NCBI GenBank assembly: GCA_037147235.1
Contig: JBAWVO010000029.1
Location: 1-36,193, forward strand
Source: JANXQG01 sp037147235
GTDB taxonomy: Bacteria; Planctomycetota; Planctomycetia; Pirellulales; Thermoguttaceae
Length of the DNA: 36,193 nt
Direction: 5' to 3'
Below are positions 23,957-31,858 of this stretch, piece by piece (within the stretch, counting starts at the first letter, position 1; every line of letters starts with the position of its first letter). A model generated the notes under the pieces. It worked only from the letters and a program-made list of their open reading frames with translations. It had not been told where the DNA came from and ran no database searches. Position numbers and translations under genes: made by a program.

Positions 23957-24189
23957 AAGAAAACGATCGCTATGTGAAAATCGTGGAGTGGTCGGAAGAA
24001 GACCAATGCTACGTAGGCAGCTCGCCAGGGCTTATGTTGGGGGGATGCCATGGCGATGACCAACAACAGGTTTTCCAGGAGCTTTGTCAGATTGTCGAAG
24101 AAATGATCGAACTCTACCATCAAGAGGGCAAACCGCTTCCTCCAGCCACGGCTGGACGCGATCTCGTGAACACGCTGAGCGCGGGTTGA
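23953..24189 (+). CDS. hicB: HicB-like antitoxin
   Basis: A 78-residue antitoxin: VKIVEWSEEDQCYVG, then PGLMLGGCHGDD and a helix VFQELCQIVEEMIELY. The beta-strand pattern and the Gly-rich turn are those of the HicB partly degraded RNase-H-like domain. No extra DNA-binding domain is seen at the C-terminus, so repression of its own operon may need another mechanism. Its 5' end is nearly identical to the relic at 19766-19838. Translation is coupled to hicA by an ATGA overlap. Confidence 0.88.
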   Translation: MKENDRYVKIVEWSEEDQCYVGSSPGLMLGGCHGDDQQQVFQELCQIVEEMIELYHQEGKPLPPATAGRDLVNTLSAG

Positions 24190-24664
24190 AACCCACCGGA
24201 ATTCCCGAAAGGAAAAATCCAGGGACACATTATTGATTTTTCTCTTTTTTAGGAAGAAAAAGGTGGCATCGACCAAAATTGGTGCGGATGCACAATATGG
24301 AAGCTTGTGGTGCTGGATGAACCCGAAATTTGCCTGTTTCTCTCTGTGACCTCCGTGGCTAAATCGACAGACCGCTTGCTGGATGGTGAATCAGGTTGTC
24401 TAGCTAGCCTATGTTCGCGATCTAGCCAAGCAACCTCCTTCACCATCCACCAAGGTGGATGGGGTCGTGTTGGTCTTTGTTCTCCATTTTAGCTATTCAA
24501 CCTTATTCACCATCCGGGCAAGCCGGATGGGGTCCAAACGATGTGTGTAACAACGAGGTGGACATAACGCCGTTGGCGTAGGGAATGAATGAGCACGAGT
24601 TCCCTGGGTGGGCTTAGGCACCGGACACATTGTGGGGTAGGACGAGCCGAAACGGAAGCCTACC
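24190..24664. other. Spacer with hairpins, no gene
   Basis: This stretch holds two hairpins of the same kind: CCATCCACC-AA-GGTGGATGG at 24443-24462 and CCATCCGG-GCAAG-CCGGATGG at 24510-24530, both followed by GGTC. A 44-bp element at 24561-24604 recurs at 5609-5652. An AATTCC...GGGACACATTATTGA stretch near 24199-24235 faintly resembles the leader of the transposase relics. Confidence 0.6.
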
Positions 24665-25264
24665 TTACGGCTTTTTCTTGCCCACGCCCGACTTCTCCGT
24701 AGCCTCTGGGTTGCGACCCAGCAGTTTCCCCGTGCTCTTGTCCCAGTAGACGCTACGGACCTTCAAACGATGCTCACCGTGGCAATCGGTGCAGAGGACC
24801 TTCTTGGGATCGGTGTTTTGGGGGAAGCGGGCCTGGAACAGGGTAATCACCTTCCGCGCGGAGGCGTTGTGTTCTTCGTGGCATTGGCGACAGGCGCTGT
24901 CGATCCGGGCCTGGGGATACATCTTTTCCGGAGCGGTTATGTTGTTTTCGTCGTTGCGATGCTCCAGGGAGTCGCCATGGCATTTTGCACAACTGACGTT
25001 TTCCTTCGCATGAACCGCAGCCATCGACTCCTCCTGGAAGTTGCCGTGACAGACGAAACACGCGCTATTGTCGGCCATCGGCTTTTTGGGATCAGCCGCC
25101 GTCGGTTTCTTTGCAGGCGACTCGTCCAGCAACATCGGCGCGGTCCTATCAACCTTGAGCGGCGATAGACTTTGGGCAGTTCCTTCCAATTTGTCCGCGG
25201 CCAAGGCAAGCCAACCAGCCGTCAGGACGGTGCCGGAAACGACAATCCAAGTAAGGTGCTTCAC
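24665..25264 (-). CDS. Tetraheme cytochrome c
   Basis: A 199-residue exported electron carrier. I start it at the GTG at 25264, which shares one base with the aldo/keto-reductase-like gene's TAG (TAGTG), because the signal segment VKHLTWIVVSGTVLTAGW begins there. An upstream ATG at 25318 would overlap that gene by 55 bases. Four CxxCH heme sites are at 69-73 (CFVCH), 92-96 (CAKCH), 125-129 (CRQCH) and 158-162 (CTDCH). Spare His residues (85, 102, 132, 165) could be distal ligands. The spacing resembles NapC/NrfH-like and cytochrome c3-like small multihemes, but I cannot place it in one family. A long Pro/Lys linker follows the signal, and the C-terminus is Lys-rich. Confidence 0.88.
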   Translation of the reverse strand: MKHLTWIVVSGTVLTAGWLALAADKLEGTAQSLSPLKVDRTAPMLLDESPAKKPTAADPKKPMADNSACFVCHGNFQEESMAAVHAKENVSCAKCHGDSLEHRNDENNITAPEKMYPQARIDSACRQCHEEHNASARKVITLFQARFPQNTDPKKVLCTDCHGEHRLKVRSVYWDKSTGKLLGRNPEATEKSGVGKKKP

Positions 25265-26418
25265 TAGACGTATTCCCAATCTTTCAGCCACTGATAATGG
25301 CTGGGCAAGCAGGCCCAAGCCCGGTCCATTGCCTGCTCCAACTCAGCCCGCTCGCTGTGATCCAATTCACGACGTTCCGCCACGGCCAAGGCTGCGTTGT
25401 CGACCTGGTGTTCGCTGATCATGCCCGGGATGGGCGCGGTGATTGCCGGATTGCAGAGGATTGCCCGCAGCGCGAGCCGGGCGATGCGGTTGTCCTCATC
25501 GGCGAAAGGGCTGCCTGGAGCACTGTCCCCTTTAAAGATCGAATTGCTGGCGAAAGGCTTGATGCCAAACCAGCCTACATCGAGCTTCTTCATGGCTGCC
25601 CAGAGTCCCGATTCGTCGGTCACCATCTTGGTTTTCGCGGTATAGGGCGTGCAGATGACCTCGAACTGCTGGGGGAACTTCTCGATCAGCCGCTTGATGT
25701 GCGGACGGTCGTGCGAAGAAATACCCGTGAAACGCGCCCGGCCGCTCTTCTTGGCCCATTCCAACGCGACAACCATCTCTTCGATTTCCCGGTCGCTATG
25801 GGCACCGCTTCCCTCGTGGCATGTGATCCGCCAGATGTCGATATACTCCAGCCCTGCCTGTTTCAATCCCTGATCGAGACCCTCTTTGAGTTTTTTCGTA
25901 ATCCAACCTGCCGGTTGCGGCTTACCCGACTTGGCGGCCGAGGCCCATTGTTGTCCCAAGATCCGCATCTCGGCTTCGTACCAGGAATAGCCCAGATACA
26001 TTTTGTCGCGGCGGCCTTTGAGTGCCTTGCTGTAGGCCAGCACCTCTTGGCTCACGCAGGCGTCGATGTAGTTGATACCGCGATCGATGCAGCGGCTGAC
26101 GACATCGTGGCGATTTTTCTCGAACTCCGAGCTACCCACCCCCATGCCAATCCAACCCTTGTTTTTGTCCACGCGGCCGACAACCTTGTCAATCCGCTTC
26201 CAATGCCCCCCCAGGCAGACGGCCGAAATCATCAGCTCGGTCTTTCCGCAACGGCGATATTCCATCTGCGGATTGTAATTGAGGATCGGCTTGACGTCCG
26301 CCTTGTCGGGGTTGCCGGCCCGCACAGTATACGTCGGCGCGAGCCCCAGGGCGGCTCCCACGGCAGCGACCGTACCACCGCGAATGAAACCGCGACGCGT
26401 TACGTTATTATCATCCAT
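25264..26418 (-). CDS. Tat-exported aldo/keto-reductase-like protein
   Basis: A 384-residue protein of the aldo/keto-reductase TIM-barrel superfamily with the twin-arginine leader TRRGFIRGG. The ATG at 26418 has AAGGACG upstream. Family landmarks include RRCGKTELMISAVCLGG (55-71) and RGINYIDA (113-120, with Asp119). However, the Tyr expected a few residues after that Asp (DTAxxYG) is replaced by CVSQEV, and the Lys expected on the next strand (usually TK) is replaced by GYS (143-145). Two of the four catalytic residues therefore appear to be lost. It may have another reaction or a binding role. Its stop overlaps the start of a tetraheme cytochrome, suggesting a joint periplasmic function. Confidence 0.85.
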   Translation of the reverse strand: MDDNNVTRRGFIRGGTVAAVGAALGLAPTYTVRAGNPDKADVKPILNYNPQMEYRRCGKTELMISAVCLGGHWKRIDKVVGRVDKNKGWIGMGVGSSEFEKNRHDVVSRCIDRGINYIDACVSQEVLAYSKALKGRRDKMYLGYSWYEAEMRILGQQWASAAKSGKPQPAGWITKKLKEGLDQGLKQAGLEYIDIWRITCHEGSGAHSDREIEEMVVALEWAKKSGRARFTGISSHDRPHIKRLIEKFPQQFEVICTPYTAKTKMVTDESGLWAAMKKLDVGWFGIKPFASNSIFKGDSAPGSPFADEDNRIARLALRAILCNPAITAPIPGMISEHQVDNAALAVAERRELDHSERAELEQAMDRAWACLPSHYQWLKDWEYV

Positions 26419-26593
26419 AGGGTCGTCCTTAGCGAAGTTGAGAGTGCAGCAAAACGCCAACGATAGAACCTAGCTGCCCGCTGCGAATACTACATCCATT
26501 GCAAATCGGTCCACGGAAGTCCGAAACCGATCCAATAGGATATTGTAACACGGCTGCGAAGAGATTGTCAAACAAGGGCATGTAGAAGAGGTT

Positions 26594-26857
26594 TCACTCG
26601 TCGGCCATGAGATTTTTCTCGACGTATCCCGCGGTACGGTCACGGTCGCGGCGACTGCTGGTTTTGGCAACAACCAACAGTCCAAGCACAACCCCCATGA
26701 TGACGACCATGTACGACAGCGTATAGTCGGTGAGACTCTCCTCCGGCTTGGGCGCGGGAGGGTCTGCTGCCAGGGCTTGGGTTGCGGCGATGAGCCAGAC
26801 GGCGAACGCCGAGAGGAAGGAGACGAAGGTCTGCAAGATTCGTGGCGTGCGATTCAT
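26594..26857 (-). CDS. Small single-span membrane protein
   Basis: An 87-residue protein from the ATG at 26857, with AAGG upstream. A signal-like hydrophobic segment (residues 8-30, ending QALAAD) is followed by a Pro-rich linker and a second hydrophobic segment, LSYMVVIMGVVLGLLVVA (about 47-64). A charged tail with SSRRDRDR and EKNLMADE closes it. The layout fits an exported N-terminus with one membrane anchor and a short cytoplasmic tail. I know no family function. It lies 175 bases upstream of the aldo/keto-reductase-like gene on the same strand and could belong to that unit. Longer frames upstream run through repeats and are spurious. Confidence 0.7.
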   Translation of the reverse strand: MNRTPRILQTFVSFLSAFAVWLIAATQALAADPPAPKPEESLTDYTLSYMVVIMGVVLGLLVVAKTSSRRDRDRTAGYVEKNLMADE

Positions 26858-26944
26858 GATAGGGTTTACCTTGAAATGGACTATCTCCATTGTACTTGTG
26901 GGCCAGGACGAAGGAAACCCAGCCGCCTCCGTAGAACGGAATTC

Positions 26945-27070
26945 TCGTTCGGCGCGGGTCTCGTTCGGCGCGGGTCTCCCGACCCCGCCGAAACGTCGGA
27001 CCGAAGGTCTCCCGGTAAAGGGGAGACCTTCGGTCAACGGCGCGTGGCTCGGTCAGAGACCGGCCACAAC
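26945..27070. repeat. Composite palindromic repeat block
   Basis: Four elements in a row. A duplicated TTCGGCGCGGGTCTC (from 26949 and again from 26964) leads into the GACCCCGCCGAA palindrome. A perfect 14-bp inverted repeat ACCGAAGGTCTCCC/GGGAGACCTTCGGT spans 27000-27034. A family A copy is at 27044-27070. The block lies between cysC and the small membrane protein gene and may end cysC transcription. Confidence 0.8.
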
Positions 27071-27078
27071 CGAGCTCC

Positions 27079-27134
27079 ACGCCTCACGCCTCACGCCTCA
27101 CGCCTCACGCCTCACGCTCCACGCTCCACGCTCC
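27079..27134. repeat. 7-bp tandem repeat
   Basis: ACGCCTC five times (27079-27113) followed by ACGCTCC three times (27114-27134), with no interruptions. It ends 10 bases before the 3' end of cysC. The unit is too short and too regular for a CRISPR array. Confidence 0.9.
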
Positions 27135-27144
27135 ACGTGACCGC

Positions 27145-27807
27145 TCAACCCCGGATCTTCCCTGTATTGCGAAGATAGGCGAGGACCTCGTCGGCAAGGA
27201 CTTCGGCCGTTTTCTTGCCGGCGTCCAACACCAATTCAGGCTTCAGCGGTGCCTCGTACGGATCGTCAATCCCGGTAAAACCCTTCAGCTCGCCTGCCCG
27301 GGCTTTCTTGTACAACCCCTTGGGGTCGCGTGCTTCACACACTTCGAGGGGTGCGTCGACCAAGATTTCGATGAAGTCGCCGGGGGCAAGGGTCGCACGA
27401 ACCCGATCACGATCCACCCGATAGGGGCTAATAAACGCAGTGATTGCGATCACTCCTGCCTCACAAAAGAGTTTTGAAACGGCACCAATGCGGCGGATGT
27501 TCTCTTCGCGGTCCTGGGCCGAGAAGCCAAGACCAAACCGCTTGGCGAATTCCTCGCCGTGCCGTTCCTTGAGCATGCCCGGGGCGGCATTCAATCCGTG
27601 ACGTATATTGTCACCATCTAAAACGAAGCTGCGCATTCCGGCCGACCACAATTTATGGTCCATCAGATTGGCTATCGTACTCTTGCCGCAAGCACTGAGA
27701 CCCGTGAACCAAACGACACAACCTGCGTGGCCGTTCAGCTTTTCGCGTTCGGGACGGGTGACGGCATGTTCGTGCCAGTGAACCTGAACTTCGGATTTAT
27801 CCAACAT
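27145..27807 (-). CDS. cysC: Adenylylsulfate (APS) kinase
   Basis: CysC phosphorylates adenosine 5'-phosphosulfate with ATP to give PAPS, the donor for sulfate transfer or the substrate for PAPS reductase. The 220-residue product has the P-loop GLSACGKST (36-44), the APS-binding DGDNIRHGLN (64-73), AFISPYR and the C-terminal GFTGIDDPYE. Length and motifs are normal for a stand-alone CysC. GGGAGAA precedes the ATG at 27807. No cysN, cysD or PAPS reductase gene is near. A role in sulfating envelope or exopolysaccharide is possible but not shown. Its 3' end adjoins the 7-bp tandem repeat. Confidence 0.96.
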   Translation of the reverse strand: MLDKSEVQVHWHEHAVTRPEREKLNGHAGCVVWFTGLSACGKSTIANLMDHKLWSAGMRSFVLDGDNIRHGLNAAPGMLKERHGEEFAKRFGLGFSAQDREENIRRIGAVSKLFCEAGVIAITAFISPYRVDRDRVRATLAPGDFIEILVDAPLEVCEARDPKGLYKKARAGELKGFTGIDDPYEAPLKPELVLDAGKKTAEVLADEVLAYLRNTGKIRG

Positions 27808-27985
27808 CGACGAATTCTCCCTGCTAATAATGGTCGATCTAACAAAGACAACACAAAACTTCCAAACGTAACATAATAGGCAAACTCAGCGGTTTATGCA
27901 AGCTGAGTTATCGTTGCCACCTAAACGTATCGAGTTCCTGTCGTATTGTTGCACTTTCCGCTAGCATCCTTTGGGCTGCATCGCG

Positions 27986-27991
27986 TATAAT
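27986..27991 (+). promoter_or_regulatory. Possible -10 box for the phosphorylase gene
   Basis: A perfect TATAAT lies 60 bases before the ATG at 28052, but I find no good -35 at the right distance, so this is tentative. Confidence 0.25.
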
Positions 27992-28051
27992 CGCGGCTGG
28001 TGAGAGTGGTTTTCCTAATAGCAAGCTTCTTTTCAATTTGAATGGGCTTAT

Positions 28052-30244
28052 ATGAGTCAGATCGGTTTTGTTGCCAACAGCGAGATTGAACCCGTGACGT
28101 CCTACGGGCTCACGGCGGAAACGCTTTACGAAAAGTGCATCGCCTTGGCCAGAAATTTGTGGTGGAGTTGGAATCACGAGGTGATCAATCTCTTCCGGGA
28201 CCTCGACCCCATTCGCTGGCGACAGTTGGACCACAATCCCATCGCCCTGCTCTCCGAGTTCACGCCCGAGCGACTCGAAATGCGCGCGGCCGAAATGGTC
28301 CTCTACAGCCGCATCAACCAGGCCTACCGGCGGCTGAAGGAATATATGAACGAGATTCCGGCCTGGGGTCGCACCAACACGGGCGTGCTTGGCTCTCGGC
28401 CCGTCGCCTATTTTTCCCTTGAATTCGGGGTGCATGAGTCGGTCCCGATTTACTCCGGGGGTCTGGGGGTGCTGTCCGGCGACCACATTAAGAGCGCGAG
28501 TGCCCTCGGGGTTCCGCTCATCGCCTGCGGGTTGTTCTACGATCAAGGCTATTTCAAGCAGCACCTCGATCAACAAGGTTACCAGCACGAAGAATACCTG
28601 GATACCAAGGTCGAGAATCTGCCGATGGAACCTGCCCGGGACAAGGAGGGGAAGCCGATCACGGTACAGATTGACACCCGCACGGGGCGTCTGCTGGCCA
28701 AGGTTTGGCTGATGCGTGTCGGTCGGGTAAAGCTGTATTTGCTTGATTGCGACGTACCCAGCAATAGCCCCGAGGATCGCGAGCTTACCGCTCGGCTCTA
28801 TGGCGGGGATAACCGCGTCCGTATCCGGCAGGAACTAGTCGCGGGTGTCGGCGGCGTCCGCGCGCTGACGGCCATGGGTATCACGCCGGGCGTTTACCAC
28901 CTCAATGAAGGCCACAGTGCCTTTGCCACGCTGGAGGCAATCCGCCAACGGATGAAGGGAGACGGCGTGAGCTTTGAAGTCGGTTTGCGCGAGGTGGCAC
29001 ATCGCACGGTCTTCACCACGCACACCCCCGTGCCGGCCGGCCACGATCGCTTTGATCGCAACCTGATCGAAGAGCACCTTGGTCCGCTGCGCGATGAGCT
29101 GGGCATCTCCTTTGAACAACTGATGGGCCTGGGCCGCGTCGAGCCGCAGAACGAACACGAGACATTCTGCATGACCGTGTTGGGGCTGAAGCTATCGCGC
29201 CGCGCCAACGCCGTGAGCAACCTGCACGGCCACGTGTCGCGGCGGATGTGGGCCCATCTCTGGCCGTGGCGCGCGGAGGAAGAAATTCCCATCGGCCACA
29301 TCACCAACGGCGTCCATATTCCCACTTGGCTCGCCTACCAGATGATGCAGCTTTACGATCGCAACTTCGAGCCGGGCTGGATGGCCCAGCTCAGCGATCC
29401 GGAGATCTGGAAAGGCATCTACGACATCGATTCGGGCGAGCTTTGGGAAACGCACTACGCCCTCAAAAACCTGATGCTTGCCTTCGTCCGCCGTCGGCTG
29501 AGCCGTCAGTGCCGCCGCCGCGGCGAGAGCGACGACGTGGTCGAAGCTGCCCGCAACGTCTTCGACCCAAACATCCTCACGATCGGCTTCGCACGGCGGT
29601 TCGCCACCTACAAGCGGGCCGACCTGTTCCTCAGCAACATCGACCGCATGGCCGAGCTCGTCAACGATCCGCACCGGCCGGTGCAGTTCGTCTTTTCCGG
29701 CAAGGCCCACCCCGCCGACGAGCCGGGCAAGCAACTGATCAAGAAGATTTCCAACCTCCGCTTCGACCCGCGCTTCGCCAAGCGGGTCGTCTACATCGAG
29801 GACTACGATGTGAACGTCTGCCGGCACCTGATCCAAGGCGTCGACGTCTGGTTGAACAACCCACGGCGGCCTCTGGAGGCCTCCGGCACGAGCGGTCAGA
29901 AGGCCGTGCTTAACGGGGCGTTGAACCTTTCGATCCTGGACGGTTGGTGGGCCGAAGCCTTCGACGGCACCAACGGCTTTGCCATCGGAAAGAATACGCA
30001 GCACGTCGACGATCGCATCACCGACGCCCGCGACGCCGTCGATTTGTACCGCGTCTTGGTCGATGAAGTGATTCCGCTGTTCTATGATCGCGACATCGAC
30101 GGTCTGCCGCGGCATTGGATCAAGCGGATGATGAACTCCATCAGCACGCTGGGCTGGCGGTTCAGCGCTGACCGCATGGTTGCCGACTACGTCCAGAAAT
30201 GTTACCTGCCGGCCTCCGGCGGGTTGAGCTGCCAGATGCCGTAG
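28052..30244 (+). CDS. glgP: Alpha-glucan (glycogen) phosphorylase, GT35
   Basis: A 730-residue enzyme that releases glucose-1-phosphate from alpha-1,4-glucans using phosphate and pyridoxal phosphate. The N-terminus carries the DUF3417 region of the short bacterial/archaeal type (ARNLWWSWNHEVINLFRDLD). Next come YFSLEFGVHESVPIYSGGLG (113-132 region), VYHLNEGHSAF and HTPVPAGHDRF. The PLP-binding Lys617 is in SGTSGQKAVLNG; most relatives have Met where this one has Gln. Fructose-1,6-bisphosphate or AMP control, known for longer animal-type enzymes, is not expected. No strong ribosome site precedes the ATG. It is not beside other glycogen genes here; together with acetate kinase further on, it suggests fermentation of stored glucan. 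Confidence 0.94.
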   Translation: MSQIGFVANSEIEPVTSYGLTAETLYEKCIALARNLWWSWNHEVINLFRDLDPIRWRQLDHNPIALLSEFTPERLEMRAAEMVLYSRINQAYRRLKEYMNEIPAWGRTNTGVLGSRPVAYFSLEFGVHESVPIYSGGLGVLSGDHIKSASALGVPLIACGLFYDQGYFKQHLDQQGYQHEEYLDTKVENLPMEPARDKEGKPITVQIDTRTGRLLAKVWLMRVGRVKLYLLDCDVPSNSPEDRELTARLYGGDNRVRIRQELVAGVGGVRALTAMGITPGVYHLNEGHSAFATLEAIRQRMKGDGVSFEVGLREVAHRTVFTTHTPVPAGHDRFDRNLIEEHLGPLRDELGISFEQLMGLGRVEPQNEHETFCMTVLGLKLSRRANAVSNLHGHVSRRMWAHLWPWRAEEEIPIGHITNGVHIPTWLAYQMMQLYDRNFEPGWMAQLSDPEIWKGIYDIDSGELWETHYALKNLMLAFVRRRLSRQCRRRGESDDVVEAARNVFDPNILTIGFARRFATYKRADLFLSNIDRMAELVNDPHRPVQFVFSGKAHPADEPGKQLIKKISNLRFDPRFAKRVVYIEDYDVNVCRHLIQGVDVWLNNPRRPLEASGTSGQKAVLNGALNLSILDGWWAEAFDGTNGFAIGKNTQHVDDRITDARDAVDLYRVLVDEVIPLFYDRDIDGLPRHWIKRMMNSISTLGWRFSADRMVADYVQKCYLPASGGLSCQMP

Positions 30245-30319
30245 GGGCAAAATCCGAAACAAATTCAAAACCCAAATAAGGAAAATTCAAACGGGTTGAA
30301 CCGTAGGTTTTGGTCATTT

Positions 30320-30553
30320 ATGGATACACTAATTTCTCGAATCACGATCGATCCAGAGGTTTGTCACGGAAAACCCTGCGTTCGTGGACTCCGTTACCCA
30401 GTGGAGACGCTGTTGGAATTGCTCAGCTCTGGCATGACTATTGAGGAGATTTTGGCCGACTACGAGGATCTGACGCGTGAGGACGTCTTAGCGGCACTGG
30501 AGTTCGCCGCCCGGCTTGCTCGGACTCGCCGACTCCACCCGGTGGCCCCATGA
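30320..30553 (+). CDS. DUF433 antitoxin
   Basis: A 77-residue protein of the DUF433 (VapB-like) family: RITIDPEVCHGKPCVRG, YPVETLLELLSSG and EEILADYEDLTREDVLAAL, a winged-helix-like DNA-binding module. The ATG at 30320 is chosen because the family starts there; eight extra codons from 30296 are unlikely. It overlaps the downstream toxin by four bases (ATGA). It should neutralise that toxin and repress the operon. Confidence 0.9.
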   Translation: MDTLISRITIDPEVCHGKPCVRGLRYPVETLLELLSSGMTIEEILADYEDLTREDVLAALEFAARLARTRRLHPVAP

Positions 30554-30903
30554 ACTTCCTCGTAGACGCGCAACTACCGCGGAAAATGACTGCCTGGCTC
30601 ACTGCTGCGAGGTGCGATGCTGTGCATACACTCGACCTCCCTGAAGGGAATCGGACCTCTGACGAACAGATTAACGACGTGGCTGAGCGCGAGACGCGGG
30701 TGGTCGTCAGCAAGGATGCGGACTTTGTGGATGCGCACCTCCTCCGAGGTCGACCGCCAAAGTTGCTGCTAATTTCGACCGGTAACATCACGAACCGAAA
30801 CTTGGAAACGTTATTGATACCGCTCATTCCGGAAATTGTTCGCGAATTCCAGACGCACTCGTTCCTCGAAGTCGGACAGGCCGGTATTGTCGTTCGAGGG
30901 TAA
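30550..30903 (+). CDS. DUF5615 PIN-like toxin
   Basis: A 117-residue PIN-like nuclease of the DUF5615 family, the usual partner of DUF433 proteins. Acidic active-site candidates are Asp6 in NFLVDAQLP, the Glu/Asp of RTSDEQI and the Asp pair in VSKDADF. The family is thought to cut RNA, by analogy with VapC. The gene order antitoxin first with an ATGA overlap is standard. The C-terminal part (NRNLETLLIPLIPEI) is typical of the family. Confidence 0.9.
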   Translation: MNFLVDAQLPRKMTAWLTAARCDAVHTLDLPEGNRTSDEQINDVAERETRVVVSKDADFVDAHLLRGRPPKLLLISTGNITNRNLETLLIPLIPEIVREFQTHSFLEVGQAGIVVRG

Positions 30904-30963
30904 TCAAATGCGTCGCACATTGTGCGGTTGACTTCTCGACCTCTCGCAATTGTTGGAGAAGTA

Positions 30964-31536
30964 ATGAAAATACTGCTAATTCTCGGTCACCAACGCCCCG
31001 GTAGCTTCTGCCACGCGATTGCGGAAGCCGCGCGGGAAGAGTTTCACGCCGCCGGACACGAGGTCACTTATCATGATCTCTATGCCGAGGGGTTTGATCC
31101 GATATTGCCCAATGCCGAGATCGCCAAGGAAGCCGAGCTATCGGAGACCATCGCGCGGCATTGCCGCGAAGTCCTTGAGGCCGACGCCTATGGGATTGTG
31201 CATCCGAACTGGTGGGGCGCGCCGCCTGCGATCCTTAAGGGCTGGCTCGACCGTGTCTTCCGCCAAGGCGTGGTTTACGAGTTCGGGCCACAGGGCGTGA
31301 TCGGCAAGCTCAAGGGCAAGCGGGCGATTGTCTTTACCACCTCGAACACGCCTCGTGCGGACGAACTGCGGCTCTTTGGCGACCCGCTGGAAAACTTCTG
31401 GAAGACCTGCGTCTTCGGCTTCTGCGGCGTGGAGGATTTCTATCGCCGCAATTTCGAGTCGATCATCATGAGCAGCCCCGAACAGCGTGCCGGATGGATC
31501 GAGGAAGTGCGGCAGATCGTCCGGCAGAGGATGTAG
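30964..31536 (+). CDS. Flavodoxin-fold NAD(P)H:quinone reductase
   Basis: A 190-residue FMN/FAD-binding oxidoreductase of the Flavodoxin_2 family (kefF/NQO-like), which transfers two electrons from NAD(P)H to quinones. The ATG at 30964 has GGAGAAG upstream. Motifs: LILGHQRPGSFCHAIA (phosphate-binding loop), YHDLYAEGFDPIL, HPNWWGAPPAILKGWLDRV and FTTSNTP. Length is typical. It is separate from the toxin-antitoxin pair before it (60-base gap). It could protect against quinone stress or feed electrons into the membrane pool. Confidence 0.9.
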   Translation: MKILLILGHQRPGSFCHAIAEAAREEFHAAGHEVTYHDLYAEGFDPILPNAEIAKEAELSETIARHCREVLEADAYGIVHPNWWGAPPAILKGWLDRVFRQGVVYEFGPQGVIGKLKGKRAIVFTTSNTPRADELRLFGDPLENFWKTCVFGFCGVEDFYRRNFESIIMSSPEQRAGWIEEVRQIVRQRM

Positions 31537-31549
31537 TTGGTGTTCATTG

Positions 31550-31753
31550 CTAAACCTGCAAAATACAGAACACATCATCGCGAGAAACTCTTTCGGTGTC
31601 CTGGCCTTCCCGAATAGCCTCCGCCAGCGCAAACTCCTCCAATACCTCGGCGAAAATCTCGTGGAGGAAGTCCCGCTGCTCATGCAGCGTTTCCGTAAGT
31701 GCTTCTTTTAGCGATTGCTTCAAAGTCTCTTCTTTTGAACCGACAGACGCCAT
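31550..31753 (-). CDS. Orphan antitoxin-like small protein
   Basis: A protein of about 67 residues: LKQSLKEALTETLHEQRDFL, EIFAEVLEEFALAEAIREG and a C-terminal VSRDDVFCIL. The acidic helix followed by EAIREG...S-R-D-D/E-V-F is a pattern I know from small antitoxin-like proteins usually paired with a RelE-type toxin. None is beside it here. The ATG at 31753 is preceded by AAAGG; the ATG at 31768 adds five residues. It faces the end of the quinone reductase gene. Confidence 0.65.
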   Translation of the reverse strand: MASVGSKEETLKQSLKEALTETLHEQRDFLHEIFAEVLEEFALAEAIREGQDTERVSRDDVFCILQV

Positions 31754-31858
31754 GGCAAACCTTTGCATTCAAGGCAGGTTTTCTATATTTCCTCACTGTG
31801 TTATCATACAGGATGCTTATGCCAGTGACAAGGAGAGAAATGAAGCCCTTCTCACCCT

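Noticed and set aside
25297..26466. Plus-strand frame of 389 codons opposite the aldo/keto-reductase-like gene
   Set aside because: Shadow frame caused by GC-rich third positions; the Tat signal and barrel motifs are on the other strand.
27079..27134. Possible CRISPR array
   Set aside because: Seven-base units with no spacers and no cas genes; it is a simple tandem repeat.
29192..30268. Minus-strand frame of 358 codons opposite glgP
   Set aside because: Shadow of the phosphorylase C-terminal half, which contains the PLP lysine motif.
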